This document shows, one piece after another, positions 34,579 to 42,606 of a stretch of DNA of 64,000 nucleotides. Numbering within the stretch: position 1 is the stretch's first letter; each line of letters starts with the position of its first letter. The DNA is from CAZLBC01 sp964557575 (GTDB lineage: Bacteria; Planctomycetota; Phycisphaerae; SM23-33), in NCBI GenBank assembly GCA_964557575.1, contig CAZLBC010000005.1, positions 53,520 through 117,519 of the forward strand, in the 5' to 3' direction. Both the position numbers and the translations under genes were made by a program. The notes beneath the pieces are model-generated. The model saw only the letters and a program-made list of their open reading frames with translations. It had not been told where the DNA came from and did no database searches.

Positions 34579-36390
34579 TCAACTCTGGGTGATACGCAAC
34601 ACTTCCTCGATCGTGCTCAGACCCCGCCGGACCTTGTCCATGCCGTCGTCCATGAGGGAGGCGACGCCCTTTTTCTCGAAGGCGAACCGCCGCAGGTCGG
34701 TCAGTTCCGGCGTGGAAGTGATCAGGTCCCGCATGTCGTCACCGAGTTCCATGAACTCGTAGACGCCGACCCGCCCCTTGTAGCCGGTGTTGCGGCAGGC
34801 CGGGCAGCCCGTGCCCTTGAACGCGGCCCGCCGGTCTTCCGGGATACCGGCCCGCTCGAACAGTGCGTGCGCCCGCTTGGTGATCTCCGGCGCCTCCTCC
34901 TTGCACTGCCCGCAGATCCGCCTGATCAGCCGCTGGGCGAGCACGGCGTTGACCGCCGCGCTGATCAGGAAGCTCTCGACGCCGATATTGATCAGCCGGG
35001 TGATCGCCGAGGGCGCGTCGTTGGTGTGGAGGGTCGAGAACACCATGTGGCCGGTGAGGGCGGCCTGGATGGCGATGGTGGCCGTCTCCAGGTCCCGGAT
35101 CTCGCCGAGGAGAATCACGTCGGGGTCCTGCCGGAGGAGGCTCCGGAGGGCGGCCGCGAAGGTCATGCCGATCCGCTCCCGGACGTGGACCTGGTTGATC
35201 CCGTCCAACTCGTACTCGACGGGATCCTCGACCGTCGCGATGTTGAACTTGTCGCGGTCGAGGATCTGCAGGGCCGAGTAGAGGGTGGTGCTCTTGCCCG
35301 AGCCGGTCGGCCCCGTCACCAGGACGATCCCGTGGGGGCGGTGGACCTGCCGGACGAACCGCTCGAGGGTGTTCTCCGGGAAGCCGAGCTGCTCCATGCC
35401 GAGCGAGATCGACCGCTTGTCCAGGATACGCAGCACGCACTTCTCGCCGTACACCGTCGGCAGGGTGCTGACGCGGAGGTCGATCTTCCGCCCGGCGACC
35501 GTGGCCCTGATCTTGCCGTCCTGCGGCAGGCGGGTCTCGGCGATGTCGAGGTTCGCCATGATCTTGATGCGCGACACGATCGCCGCGTACATCTGCCGGG
35601 GCGGCGGGGACTGCTCGAAGAGGATGCCGTCGAGACGGTACCGCACGCGGACCCGCTTCTGGCAGGGCTCGATGTGGATATCGCTGGCCTCCTCGCGGAC
35701 GGCGAGGGTAATCAGGTAGTTGACGTAGCGGATGACGGGGTTCTGCCCCGCCTGGTGCTCGAGGTTCTCGTCGACGTCGTCTTTTTCCTCGATGACCTCC
35801 ACGCTGTCCTCGTCGACGTCGAGATCGCCGAGGATCTCCTCGACCTGCTGGGAGGGGGCGGCGGACAGCTCGCCGATCGCCGACTGGATGTCTTCCGGCG
35901 GGCAGACGAGGAGTTCGACGGGTTTGTCGATCTTCCGGCGGAAATCGTCGATGAGGAAGATATCCTCCGGTGCGCTGATCGCCACCACGATCTTGTCGCC
36001 CTTGTGATAGAGGGGCAGGACCCCCTTCTTGCGTATGTAGTCGAGGGGGAGGACCTCGAAGACCTCCTCGTCGACGTCGTCGGCGGATATCCGCTCGAAG
36101 GGCAGCTTGAAGTGCTCGGCGCTGGTTCTGAGGGCCTGTTCGGCGCTGATGGCGCCGGTCATCACCAGGGCGCCGAGGAGGTTCAGCCGGGCATCCTCTG
36201 CCTGCTTTTCCCGCGCGGCGAGCAACTGGTCGTCGTTGATGATCCCCCGGGCCAGCAGTATCTCCTCGGGGCCGGTCTTTTTGCGGCGCTTTTTCTGCGT
36301 GGGGGCCCAGATCTCACCCGGTGTGCCGAGCCCTCCCGCCTGCCCCGGCGCGTCCTGTTCGGCATCGACGTTTTTATCGACCTGGCTCAA
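34579..36390 (-). CDS. pilB: Type IV pilus assembly ATPase (PilB/GspE)
   Basis: A 603-residue ATPase driving pilus extension. An N-terminal MshEN-like domain (about 40-175) is followed by a linker, the N2 domain (DIHIEPCQKRVRVRYRLDG) and the motor: Walker A GPTGSGKST at 360-368, PDVILLGEIRDLET, and a four-cysteine zinc motif (CGQC about 505, CPAC about 548). The start is TTG at 36390, supported by GGAGG six bases before it; no ATG or GTG in phase sits nearer. The prefix residues are charged and disordered. Confidence 0.94.
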   Translation of the reverse strand: MSQVDKNVDAEQDAPGQAGGLGTPGEIWAPTQKKRRKKTGPEEILLARGIINDDQLLAAREKQAEDARLNLLGALVMTGAISAEQALRTSAEHFKLPFERISADDVDEEVFEVLPLDYIRKKGVLPLYHKGDKIVVAISAPEDIFLIDDFRRKIDKPVELLVCPPEDIQSAIGELSAAPSQQVEEILGDLDVDEDSVEVIEEKDDVDENLEHQAGQNPVIRYVNYLITLAVREEASDIHIEPCQKRVRVRYRLDGILFEQSPPPRQMYAAIVSRIKIMANLDIAETRLPQDGKIRATVAGRKIDLRVSTLPTVYGEKCVLRILDKRSISLGMEQLGFPENTLERFVRQVHRPHGIVLVTGPTGSGKSTTLYSALQILDRDKFNIATVEDPVEYELDGINQVHVRERIGMTFAAALRSLLRQDPDVILLGEIRDLETATIAIQAALTGHMVFSTLHTNDAPSAITRLINIGVESFLISAAVNAVLAQRLIRRICGQCKEEAPEITKRAHALFERAGIPEDRRAAFKGTGCPACRNTGYKGRVGVYEFMELGDDMRDLITSTPELTDLRRFAFEKKGVASLMDDGMDKVRRGLSTIEEVLRITQS

Positions 36391-36406
36391 TAACCGCCTC
36401 CGGCCG

Positions 36407-37015
36407 CTACGGCCCGTACTTCAGCGTCCTGACCTCGTTTGTGTCTTTCTTCCACTCGACGACGACCGCGTCGCGGCGAATGGTCCTGACCCGCCACTCG
36501 CCGAGACTGTCGCCGGCCTTGACCATGCGGGAGCCGACAAACGCCCGTGGGTTCGGGCCGTATATGATCATCCTGACGGCGCCCGGGCCTTCCGGCTTTA
36601 CCTCGACGGCCTCGGGGCGCGTTTCCGGCTTCTTTTCGCCGTTTTCTTTCGCGGCGCCACCTTTATTATTATCTTCCGCGGGCGTTTCGACAAATCCCAA
36701 TCGGAAAATATTTTGTTTTATCTGCTCTTTCTGGAAATCCTCCCGCTGCAGGGACGCCTTCCGGAGCAGTGCCCCGTATTTCTTCTCGGGCCGGGCCGAC
36801 CGCGCGGCGAGCTGCATCTGCATGATCCCCGCGTCCGCGACGGGGTCCTCGCCCTTGTCGGCGCCCTGGGTAGCCGTATCGATCGCGCTGTTGCGGAAGT
36901 ATATCCAGGCCACCCCCGCCAGGAACATCAGGATCATCAGCACCGACGTCCGCGACAGGGTGCGGAGCATGCCGGCCGCGCCGCCCGTTCCGCTCGATTT
37001 ACTTTGCTGTGCCAT
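36407..37015 (-). CDS. Pilus operon membrane protein in the PilP position
   Basis: A 202-residue protein with one transmembrane helix (about 22-40) and a periplasmic part. A K/E/P-rich linker (about 115-142) precedes a small C-terminal domain (about 145-202, with GSRMVKAGDSLGEWRVRTI) that resembles the beta-sheet domain of PilP/GspC, which links the inner-membrane PilN/PilO complex to the secretin. There is no lipobox, so it differs from typical PilP lipoproteins. It overlaps the pilO gene by 17 bases. Confidence 0.65.
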   Translation of the reverse strand: MAQQSKSSGTGGAAGMLRTLSRTSVLMILMFLAGVAWIYFRNSAIDTATQGADKGEDPVADAGIMQMQLAARSARPEKKYGALLRKASLQREDFQKEQIKQNIFRLGFVETPAEDNNKGGAAKENGEKKPETRPEAVEVKPEGPGAVRMIIYGPNPRAFVGSRMVKAGDSLGEWRVRTIRRDAVVVEWKKDTNEVRTLKYGP

Positions 37016-37595
37016 CGGCCTGTGCCTCCTGCTTTTTGCGGTAGTAGTAATCCATGATCAGCGTCACGTCGACGTTCCCCCGGTTTTCCCCGGAGAGCCG
37101 CTGGACCCGCAGGGTCACCGGGTAGAGCATCCGGTTGCGGCTCTCGAGTCCCAGGAGGAAGGCGTAGAAATCCGCGAACCGTCCCTTGAGCCTGAGCGGC
37201 GCGAGGTGCTCGCGGTCGAAGGATTCCGAGGCGAACGCCTCTTCCTCCTTCGCGCCCGTACCGCCCCGCGCGCTGACGACGTCCGCATCGAGGTCCCAGG
37301 CCCTGGCCCGGCGCTCGAGCTCCTTGTAGACGTCGTTGACGTCCTCCCGGGCCGGCAGGCGGTCGGCGATCTCGGTCAGCTTTGCGCGGAGGGCCGCCCG
37401 GTCCCGCTCGACGGCGATGAAGGCCGGCGTCTCGACCTGCTCGAGCCGCGCGAGCTTTTCCTCTATCTTCGCCGCGTCCGCCTTCAGCGCGGTGGTCGCC
37501 GCGTTGCGCGGCTTGAAGATGAACATCCAGGCAGCCGCCGGCAAAAGCAGGATCAGCGCGATGAATACCAGTTCCTTTATACGCAGACCGCTCAT
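36999..37595 (-). CDS. pilO: Type IV pilus alignment protein PilO
   Basis: A 198-residue bitopic protein: a short cytoplasmic start, one helix (about 9-28), coiled coil (about 35-80), and a C-terminal ferredoxin-like domain (about 115-185, with LRLKGRFADFYAFLLGLESRN). This matches PilO, which pairs with PilN. Length and place fit. Its start overlaps the pilN stop by four bases (37592-37595). Confidence 0.85.
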   Translation of the reverse strand: MSGLRIKELVFIALILLLPAAAWMFIFKPRNAATTALKADAAKIEEKLARLEQVETPAFIAVERDRAALRAKLTEIADRLPAREDVNDVYKELERRARAWDLDADVVSARGGTGAKEEEAFASESFDREHLAPLRLKGRFADFYAFLLGLESRNRMLYPVTLRVQRLSGENRGNVDVTLIMDYYYRKKQEAQADGTAK

Positions 37596-38329
37596 GTCTC
37601 CGACCTCCCCGTCTCTTCCGCCGCGGCGCCGTCGTCGAGCTGCTCGAGCCACTTCGACGTGTCGACGTACAGCGTCATGCGGAAGAAAACGCATTTGGTG
37701 TCTTCGATCTCCCGGCCGTGCTCGACCAGGGCCCACGGCAGATCCACCTGCTGGAATATATCGTTGACCTCGAGCCGGGCTTCGAAATCGATGATGGCCT
37801 GGTCGTCACGCGCGGCGCCCTGGATCTCCACCCGGAAGATGTTGCTGAGTTTCAGGGGCTTCGCCGGCGGCTTCTGCCCCGGCTTCCGCTTGCTGGAAAC
37901 CACCTTCCGCTTTTTCTTCAGGCCCGCGTCCTCGGCCGGGGCGACCGCCGGTTGCGGCATCTCGTCGAGCCGGGTCAGTGACCACTCGACCACCGCGACG
38001 TCGTCGTCGGCCGCCTGGGCGACCTCGTGGAAGATCCGGCTGGTCGGCAGCGACCCGGTGACGTCCGCCGCCTGGGTGAGTCCCTTCGCCGCCGCGTTCC
38101 GCGCGGCCGCGATCGCGCTGAAGTCCTCGAGGCGGCCGGTGGCCGCCGCGAAGCGGCCGGCCGCCGTCGCGTGCCGGGATTCGGCCGCGTTGTATCCCTG
38201 CGCGGTCCAGATCTCGGCGCCGACCAGTATCACCATGACGACCGCGAAGATCACCACGCAGATCAGGTCGATCCGGTATTCGCGTTTCTGCTCCACGTAC
38301 TCCCGCGGAGTCATGTCTATGTTGCCCAT
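37592..38329 (-). CDS. pilN: Type IV pilus assembly protein PilN-like
   Basis: A 245-residue bitopic protein. A short cytoplasmic N-terminus (MGNIDMTPREYVEQKREYR) contains the N-I-D-x-x-P-type motif of PilN that binds PilM. A helix (about 22-42) and coiled coil follow, then a periplasmic domain interrupted by a K-rich insert (about 140-165). GAGAGGAAA precedes the ATG. It is 15 bases after pilM. It is longer than usual PilN (about 190) because of the insert. Confidence 0.85.
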   Translation of the reverse strand: MGNIDMTPREYVEQKREYRIDLICVVIFAVVMVILVGAEIWTAQGYNAAESRHATAAGRFAAATGRLEDFSAIAAARNAAAKGLTQAADVTGSLPTSRIFHEVAQAADDDVAVVEWSLTRLDEMPQPAVAPAEDAGLKKKRKVVSSKRKPGQKPPAKPLKLSNIFRVEIQGAARDDQAIIDFEARLEVNDIFQQVDLPWALVEHGREIEDTKCVFFRMTLYVDTSKWLEQLDDGAAAEETGRSET

Positions 38330-38344
38330 AGCAGTTTCCTCTCC

Positions 38345-39391
38345 CTAGTCACTCTCGCCGAGACACAGTCCGATGCCCACCGCCAGGTCGGTACGGACCT
38401 CCTGGCCGGCGGGCATGTCTTTCCCGGCGGCAATGACGGTCATGGGGTCGCCGATCTGCGCGGGCAGCTCGAGCATCTCGGCGAGCATCCGGCACAGCCC
38501 GGTGTCGCGGGCCTGTCCGCCCGTGAAGATCAGCCGGGTCAGTTCCTTGTCCCGGAACATGGATTCGAAGTAGCGCAGGCAGTTGTCGATGTCGCGGGCC
38601 GCGGCGTCCGCCCAGAGCTTCAGCCACCGGTCGATCTCGTCGGCCCGCTCGCCGAGGTCCTGGCCCTGCTGGATCGCTATCCGCATGAGCCTGACCTCCT
38701 CGGCGCTGCTCTTGAGCCCCTGGGCGATGGCCCGGTTGACCTGGTCGCCGCCGCCGGGGATCGACCGGTAGAACACCAGCCGGCTCCCGATGCCGATGGT
38801 CACCTGCACGTTCGCCGAGCCGAGGTCGAGGACCACGAAGGCCGCCTCCGGGTCATCCATGAAGCGGCTGTAGCAGTTGATGATGGCCATCGGCTCGACG
38901 CTGATGCCGCCGATCTCCAGCCGGGCATCGGTGATGGTCTTGATGTAGGCGTCGAGCGTGGCCTTCTGTATCGCCACGAGTATCACTTCCTGTTGCCGCC
39001 GCCCCTCAACGTAGACGTCCCCGACCATGATATGCCGGACCACGGCGTCGTCGACGGGGTAGGGCAGCTCGGTGTCGGCCGCGCTTTTGACCGCGCTGTC
39101 CACCCGGTCGGGGCTGCCGGGCGGAATGTGCACGTGCCGGACGAACGCGCAGGAGGCCGGCAGGGCGATACGGCACCGCCGGCCGCGGAAGGGCTTTTCG
39201 CGTATAAGGTCGGGTATCCGGCGGCCGAGGTGGTTCAGCAGGCCGATCTGGTCGCTGCGGAGGTGTTCGGGTATCGACACCTCGGCCGCCGCCAGGAGTT
39301 CATACCCGCCGGCAGTCTCCTGAAGCTGCACGAACTTCGCCGCGCTGAACCCGAGGTCAACGCCGATCGGTAGCTGTCTTTTACGCGCCAT
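38345..39391 (-). CDS. pilM: Type IV pilus assembly protein PilM (actin-like ATPase)
   Basis: A 348-residue cytoplasmic protein with the actin/FtsA fold. Phosphate-binding strand 1 is IGVDLGFSAAKFVQL (8-22) and phosphate 2 is VVLDLGSANVQVTIG. The adenosine loop is IFTGGQARDTGL. It binds the N-terminus of PilN and organises the platform. It is the first gene of the assembly module after the pilin, with 286 bp and a terminator in between. Confidence 0.92.
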   Translation of the reverse strand: MARKRQLPIGVDLGFSAAKFVQLQETAGGYELLAAAEVSIPEHLRSDQIGLLNHLGRRIPDLIREKPFRGRRCRIALPASCAFVRHVHIPPGSPDRVDSAVKSAADTELPYPVDDAVVRHIMVGDVYVEGRRQQEVILVAIQKATLDAYIKTITDARLEIGGISVEPMAIINCYSRFMDDPEAAFVVLDLGSANVQVTIGIGSRLVFYRSIPGGGDQVNRAIAQGLKSSAEEVRLMRIAIQQGQDLGERADEIDRWLKLWADAAARDIDNCLRYFESMFRDKELTRLIFTGGQARDTGLCRMLAEMLELPAQIGDPMTVIAAGKDMPAGQEVRTDLAVGIGLCLGESD

Positions 39392-39589
39392 TGATACGGA
39401 TCTCTCTTACACAACTATCGGCAAAACAGTCTACTAAGCCTTAACCCGGATAGTATAAGATTATTCCGGTCCCGAAGGCAAGTGCCGGGCTGGGGCCGGC
39501 GGCGGCGTCTGCGGTGGAAATTGCGTGACGCATATCCCCCTCCCCGGGTCAGCCCGCCCCCGATCCGCACGCGTACGGAATATGCGCGC

Positions 39590-39626
39590 AAAAAAAAGGC
39601 CGGGAGGCGTTCGCCGCCTTCCGGCC
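39590..39626 (-). terminator. Terminator after the pilin gene
   Basis: A 12-bp stem with one G-T pair (39598-39609 with 39615-39626, loop of five) is followed on the minus strand by eight T (39590-39597). It separates the pilin transcript from pilM, as expected for a highly expressed pilin. Confidence 0.75.
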
Positions 39627-39677
39627 CGGTGGATCCTTGCTGCAGAACTGCGGAACTCAACCGCGGGGAAACGCGAT

Positions 39678-40034
39678 TTAGTACACGGTCCCCGTCGTGG
39701 AGTCGTAAGCGTAGGCGGTGCCGTCGGACTTCGTCGGGATCTCGTCGACCCAGGGACCGCAGGTGTCGGCCGCGGTGACCTGGCCGTCGCCGTTCTTGTC
39801 GATCACGGACTGCACGCCGGTGTCGTCCAACTCGTTCATGTTTGCGCTGGGGCGGCTGCCCGCCTCGGCGTAGTAGAGCTGGCAGGCGGACTTGAGCGTG
39901 GCGATGTCCGTCGCCTCCTTCGAGTTCTGCGCGTCGCTCGTCACGTCGGAGAACATCTGTACGACGATCGTTGCGAGGATCGCCAACAGGATCACCACGA
40001 TCAGAATTTCGATCAGCGTAAATGCCTTTCTCAT
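39678..40034 (-). CDS. Major pilin / type II pseudopilin (GspG-like)
   Basis: A 118-residue type IV pilin-like protein. The leader is very short (MRKA, with A at -1 instead of G), then FTLIEILIVVILLAILATIV with mature F1 and E5. The body has ATDIATLKSACQLYYAEAG (the GspG-type helix), a D-x-N-x-D-G loop (DKNGDGQVTAAD), which may bind calcium, and a small beta region. AAGGAG seven bases before the ATG and the nearby terminator suggest strong independent expression. It could be the main pilus subunit. Confidence 0.88.
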   Translation of the reverse strand: MRKAFTLIEILIVVILLAILATIVVQMFSDVTSDAQNSKEATDIATLKSACQLYYAEAGSRPSANMNELDDTGVQSVIDKNGDGQVTAADTCGPWVDEIPTKSDGTAYAYDSTTGTVY

Positions 40035-40569
40035 GGTACTGCTCCTTGAATGAAGATATAAATGATTTCCGTCCCGGCCACTCGCCGGAACAACCGATAA
40101 AAAATAGAATGTATGTGGTGCTTCACACCGGTATATGCATATTCTCGCCGGGGACATGCCTTTCGGCGTCCCGGTATAGTATATTATACCGCCTGTCCCG
40201 GCCCCGGACTACGAATTCTTGAAAAAACCAGTTATTTCTGTATGTCACCTTCCGGCCCTGCCGCCCGGATAGTGCGGCTCGGGTACATGAGATAATATAA
40301 CCATCTTTTATAGCTTATGTTACATTTATCTCCCGACCTTACGGGTTTCTCCACATTCAGGTGTTTCCCGTAATCTGCGCAAAAAATTTTCGCCGCCCCC
40401 CTTTTTTGTGGACACCCTATACCGCCTCCCCCGCATGTCCCCCCCCGCCGCCGGCGCTACCCACCGATAGAGCAACCGAAGCCGGGGCCCGCTGTTGTTT
40501 CGCAGGGGCACCGCCGTATAATAACCGCGGCCGACGGGAACGCGCGCCGCGAACCGGCCGGGAGACGGA
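40035..40569. other. Divergent intergenic region upstream of pilin
   Basis: 535 bp with no gene. On the minus strand TATAAT (40183-40188) lies within a near-perfect 18-bp inverted repeat (40173-40190) about 140 bp before the pilin start; it may be a promoter or operator, though no -35 is evident. At 40410-40423 GGACACCCTATACC is an inverted copy of the REP-like repeat found at 44.66 kb. Confidence 0.45.
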
Positions 40570-42507
40570 ATCATCTCACCTGACAATTCCGACCAGCATG
40601 CCCCCCGCCCGCAGGACGGACGCCGCCTTCCGCGGAAAACGGCGGCCCCCTCCCGCGCAGCCCGCTTCCTGCCGGCACTGCTGGTTGTCGTCGCCGCGAC
40701 GGGCGCTTACGGAAACATCTTCGGCGGGCGCTTCGTCTTCGACGACCGGTACGTGGTGTCGCCGGCGCTGAACCCGGCACTGGAGAATCCGCTGCAGGCC
40801 TTCACGATGCACCGCGGCCGGGAGGCCGCCAACCCCGCCGCCGGGCGCCCGCTGGCGAACCTGACCTTCGCCCTCTGCCACCGCCTCGCCGGCGCGGGAG
40901 AGACGTTCTGGTACCACCTCGCCGACCTGCTGATACACCTCCTGGCGGCACTCGCCCTGCTCGGCGTCGTCAACCAAGCCCTGCGCCGCGACGGGATCCC
41001 CCGCGTCCTCTCGCGCCGCGCCCCGTGGTGTGCCGCGGCGGCTGCCTGCATATGGGCGGTCCACCCCCTGACCACCGCCACCGTCACCTACGTCTCCCAG
41101 CGGTCCGAGTCGCTGATGGCCCTCTTCTACCTCCTGACGATCTACTGCTTTCTCCGCGCCGCGGCGGCCGCCCGCCCCGGTCTCTGGCTGGCGGCCTCGG
41201 TCGCCGCCTGCGGCCTGGGCGCCGGCTGCAAGGAGGTCATCGCCACCGCGCCGGCGGCGGTCCTGCTGCTGGACCGCTGCTTCGTCGCCGGCGGCTTCCG
41301 CCGCGCGCTCAAAAGCCGGTGGCCCTACTACCTCCTGCTGGCGGCGGTCTGCTGGGGCCTGCTGGCGGCCCTGGTCGGCAGCCGCCACGGGACGGCCGGG
41401 TTCCGTGACGCCGCCGCGTCGCTGCAGTACGCCGGGACGCAGTGCTACGCGATTACCCGCTACCTGCTTCTCTGCGTCTGGCCGGCGGGGCTGGTATTCG
41501 ATTACGGCATGTATACCGCGGACGATCCGGCGGTAATCATACCCCGCGCGGTCATCGTGCTCTGCCTGCTGGTCCTGGCGGTCCGCCTGCTGTGGTCTCA
41601 TCCCCGGCTCGGTTTCCTGTTGTTTTTTCCCTTCCTGGTCCTGGCCCCGACGTCGACGGTCCTTCCCGTCTACACCCAGACGATCGGCGAGCACCGGATG
41701 TACCTGCCGCTGGCGGCGGCGGTCGTCCTGCTCGTGCCGGCCGGCTGGTGGGCCCTCCTGCGAGTGCGGCGGGAAGCCCCGTTCAACGTCCCGAAGACGG
41801 CGGCCGCGGCGGCCACCGTCCTGGTCGTCGTGCTGGGGATCATCACCGGGGACCGGAACCGCGACTACCGCGACCCGCTCCTGCTCTGGGCGGAAAACGT
41901 GCGGGCGTTTCCCGCTAATTTCCGGGGCTGGCTGCTGTACGGCAACGCCCTGCGGGACGCCGGGCGGCTCGGGGCGGCCCGCGACGCGCAGATGACGGCC
42001 CTGCAGACCATGGAGGCAGACGGCAAGCAGTATGACGGCGTCTACCTGCACCTCGGCCTGACCTGCCTGCATTTGCAGCGATACGCGGAGGCCGCGGCGT
42101 GTTTCCGGGAGTCCGCCGCGCTGACCGGTGACGACCCCATGCACCTGTTCCGGCTCGGGAAGGCCCTGATCGGCACGCGGGAATATGACGCGGCCGCCGC
42201 GGTCCTCACCAGGGCGATCGACCGTAAAGAAGACCCCGACTTCTTCCATGCCCGGGCCGTCGCGCACCTGGCGGCCGGGGATCCCGACAAGGCCCTGGCG
42301 GACGCGACGCGGGCGGTGACGTTGTCGGGGGACCCGAATCGCCTGCTCTTTCGAGCGCGGGTGCACGCGGCGGCGGGAAACGACCGGGCGGCCCGCGCCG
42401 ACCTTCAGGCGTACCGGGACACGGGCCGGCGGCTTCCGCCCCGCTCCGAAGCACTGCTGAAGAAACTGCAAAACGGGCAGGAGGGGCCGGCGGCGCCGAA
42501 CCGCTGA
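40570..42507 (+). CDS. TMTC-like GT-C glycosyltransferase with TPR repeats, copy 1
   Basis: A protein of about 645 residues. About twelve hydrophobic segments carry TVTYVSQRSESLMALFYLLT and GEHRMYLPLAA, the markers of TMTC/DUF1736 O-mannosyltransferases. The C-terminal 200 residues are TPR repeats (YAEAAACFRESAALTGDDP). The coding frame runs unbroken from just after a stop at 40519, but it has no ATG or GTG until 40753, which would delete the conserved first helix. Aligned to the copy downstream, the start falls at ATC 40570 with GGGAGA seven bases before. The true start is uncertain. Confidence 0.8.
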   Translation: MISPDNSDQHAPRPQDGRRLPRKTAAPSRAARFLPALLVVVAATGAYGNIFGGRFVFDDRYVVSPALNPALENPLQAFTMHRGREAANPAAGRPLANLTFALCHRLAGAGETFWYHLADLLIHLLAALALLGVVNQALRRDGIPRVLSRRAPWCAAAAACIWAVHPLTTATVTYVSQRSESLMALFYLLTIYCFLRAAAAARPGLWLAASVAACGLGAGCKEVIATAPAAVLLLDRCFVAGGFRRALKSRWPYYLLLAAVCWGLLAALVGSRHGTAGFRDAAASLQYAGTQCYAITRYLLLCVWPAGLVFDYGMYTADDPAVIIPRAVIVLCLLVLAVRLLWSHPRLGFLLFFPFLVLAPTSTVLPVYTQTIGEHRMYLPLAAAVVLLVPAGWWALLRVRREAPFNVPKTAAAAATVLVVVLGIITGDRNRDYRDPLLLWAENVRAFPANFRGWLLYGNALRDAGRLGAARDAQMTALQTMEADGKQYDGVYLHLGLTCLHLQRYAEAAACFRESAALTGDDPMHLFRLGKALIGTREYDAAAAVLTRAIDRKEDPDFFHARAVAHLAAGDPDKALADATRAVTLSGDPNRLLFRARVHAAAGNDRAARADLQAYRDTGRRLPPRSEALLKKLQNGQEGPAAPNR

Positions 42508-42606
42508 CGGCCGAAGAAGCCGGGCGCGGTTGTGCTCGACCCGCCGGGCCGTATAATAATCTCGATTGCCGTGAACGCCCGCCACCCGTCGCGGATCGCA
42601 GGAGAC

